A program made the position numbers and the translations under genes. This document shows, one piece after another, positions 63,216 to 64,000 of a stretch of 64,000 nt of DNA (position 1 is the first letter of the stretch; each line of letters starts with the position of its first letter). Under the pieces are notes generated by a model. That model did not search any database. It saw only the letters and a program-made list of their open reading frames with translations, and was not told the origin of the DNA. This DNA comes from Haliotis asinina. Taxonomy: Eukaryota > Mollusca > Gastropoda > Lepetellida > Haliotidae. Location: assembly GCF_037392515.1 (NCBI RefSeq), contig NC_090295.1:22732501-22796500 (forward strand), given 5' to 3'.

Positions 63216-64000
63216 TTACACCCTGCGTATTGATCGCTCCAGATTGTGCCAGAACACTTCCTGACCATCCTGATCATCAGTGTACTCTACATAGGAATCT
63301 TCACGCATCAACTCCACAATGTCATGGGGCAGGTCCTTCACAGGGATGTTCTCCAAGACAACAACCAGCAGAGTCTTCCGTCCAGTGTAGATACTCTCCA
63401 TCTTAGCCATCTCCACTTCGTACTTACACCAGTAGCTCCTCAAGAAGTGTCTCGACAGGACAATCATCGTCTTCCTGCTAGATTTTACAGCGTTTAGGAT
63501 GTTGGCAGCAATAGCTTCCCCAGCAAGAAAGTCTCTGTGATGAATACAGAGCTTTAGACCTTGCATCTCTTCAAGCCTCTGCCTCATGTCCCTAACTACA
63601 AGTTCACGGTCCTCATCAGCGTAGGATATGAAGGCATCAAACTCGAACTCCTGATCCTCCTCTTCTACAGGCAGGTAGCCTCTGTGTCGGTTACGGGCAA
63701 CGTAGTAGAGGTACCTCAGTTTCCACCTGTATCTGTACACGATGCCCATCACGGTAAATATCAGGACCAACATGATGAGACTGAGCACCCCAATCACCAC
63801 ACCAGTGTAGGATGCACAGCTCTTCTCCAGTTGAATGATGATGTCATGCAGCTTGGTCATGTTTTTCTGGCTACCATCAGAACCCGTACAGAGTAGGTCT
63901 TGAAGATCATAAACACGATTTCGTTTCATGTCCAGCCACTTCAAGAAGCTCAGTGTTTCACACGTACATTTCCATGGGTTTTTATCAAGTCTTATTTTCA
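63216..64000 (-). CDS. Toll-like receptor 2 (partial: LRRCT-TM-TIR)
   Basis: The frame is open from the window edge to a stop at 63216. It begins KIRLDKNPWKCTCETLSFLK (C-terminal LRR cap), then the membrane helix (VVIGVLSLIMLVLIFTVMGI) and a TIR domain with FDAFISYADED, HHRDFLAGEAIAANIL and FWHNLERSI. It differs from the receptor at 36155-38797 at only a scattering of residues over 260 codons, and the homology extends ~70 bp into the 3' flank. The 5' part is outside the window. Opposite orientation to its paralogue. Box 2 has Ala where Pro is usual. Confidence 0.95.
   Translation of the reverse strand, partial: KIRLDKNPWKCTCETLSFLKWLDMKRNRVYDLQDLLCTGSDGSQKNMTKLHDIIIQLEKSCASYTGVVIGVLSLIMLVLIFTVMGIVYRYRWKLRYLYYVARNRHRGYLPVEEEDQEFEFDAFISYADEDRELVVRDMRQRLEEMQGLKLCIHHRDFLAGEAIAANILNAVKSSRKTMIVLSRHFLRSYWCKYEVEMAKMESIYTGRKTLLVVVLENIPVKDLPHDIVELMREDSYVEYTDDQDGQEVFWHNLERSIRRV

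Overview
This window looks like gastropod mollusc nuclear DNA, probably an abalone (Haliotis). That assignment rests on my recognition of its SINEs, which contain a cgccgcactcagcaatattcc core and a tRNA-like head with an (ACTC)n tail, and is an inference. Other evidence is metazoan: two Toll-like receptors, a class A GPCR, LINE, Penelope and MULE remnants, satellites and microsatellites. There is no prokaryotic gene layout.

Positions 1-4052 are a repeat graveyard: a dispersed composite repeat with a SINE, an inverted-repeat pair around a decayed retroviral-type aspartic protease, a Penelope-like 3' fragment, and the 3' half of a FLYWCH/MULE transposase pseudogene. The other half of that pseudogene lies at 32106-32353. 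Between the halves sits one Polinton/Maverick (adintovirus-like) element, 4053-32105, about 28 kb, with 361-bp near-identical terminal inverted repeats and a 5-bp target duplication (gcgtc).

The Polinton left arm (4053-14202) encodes a DD35E integrase, a protein-primed family B DNA polymerase with SAP-like repeats, small cysteine-rich and membrane proteins, a packaging ATPase, a major capsid protein and a minor-capsid/membrane protein. Polymerase, major capsid and minor capsid genes are broken. The right arm (27785-31607) holds five apparently intact genes, including a probable capsid-associated pair read from a palindromic bidirectional start and two tandem paralogues that could be fibre-like. 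Almost every element gene has a short TATA-like motif touching its start codon, and GGGGGTACCCCC-type palindromes are scattered inside left-arm reading frames.

The arms are separated by about 13.5 kb (14.2-27.8 kb) not typical of a Polinton: a complete tyrosine recombinase gene inside a ~190-bp satellite family that forms a 564-bp three-monomer higher-order repeat, two other tandem arrays (170 and 182 bp), a frameshifted SGNH-hydrolase gene, a long (ACTC)n tract and a 330-bp direct repeat. I read this as later nested insertion and satellite growth.

The right part (32.4-64 kb) is host sequence: an intact single-exon Toll-like receptor (36155-38797, +), an intact single-exon GPCR (43635-44756, -) and the 3' part of a second, very similar Toll-like receptor (63216-64000, -, running off the window). 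Between them lie SINEs, MITE candidates, mini- and microsatellites, and two decayed LINEs, one carrying a probable solo LTR.
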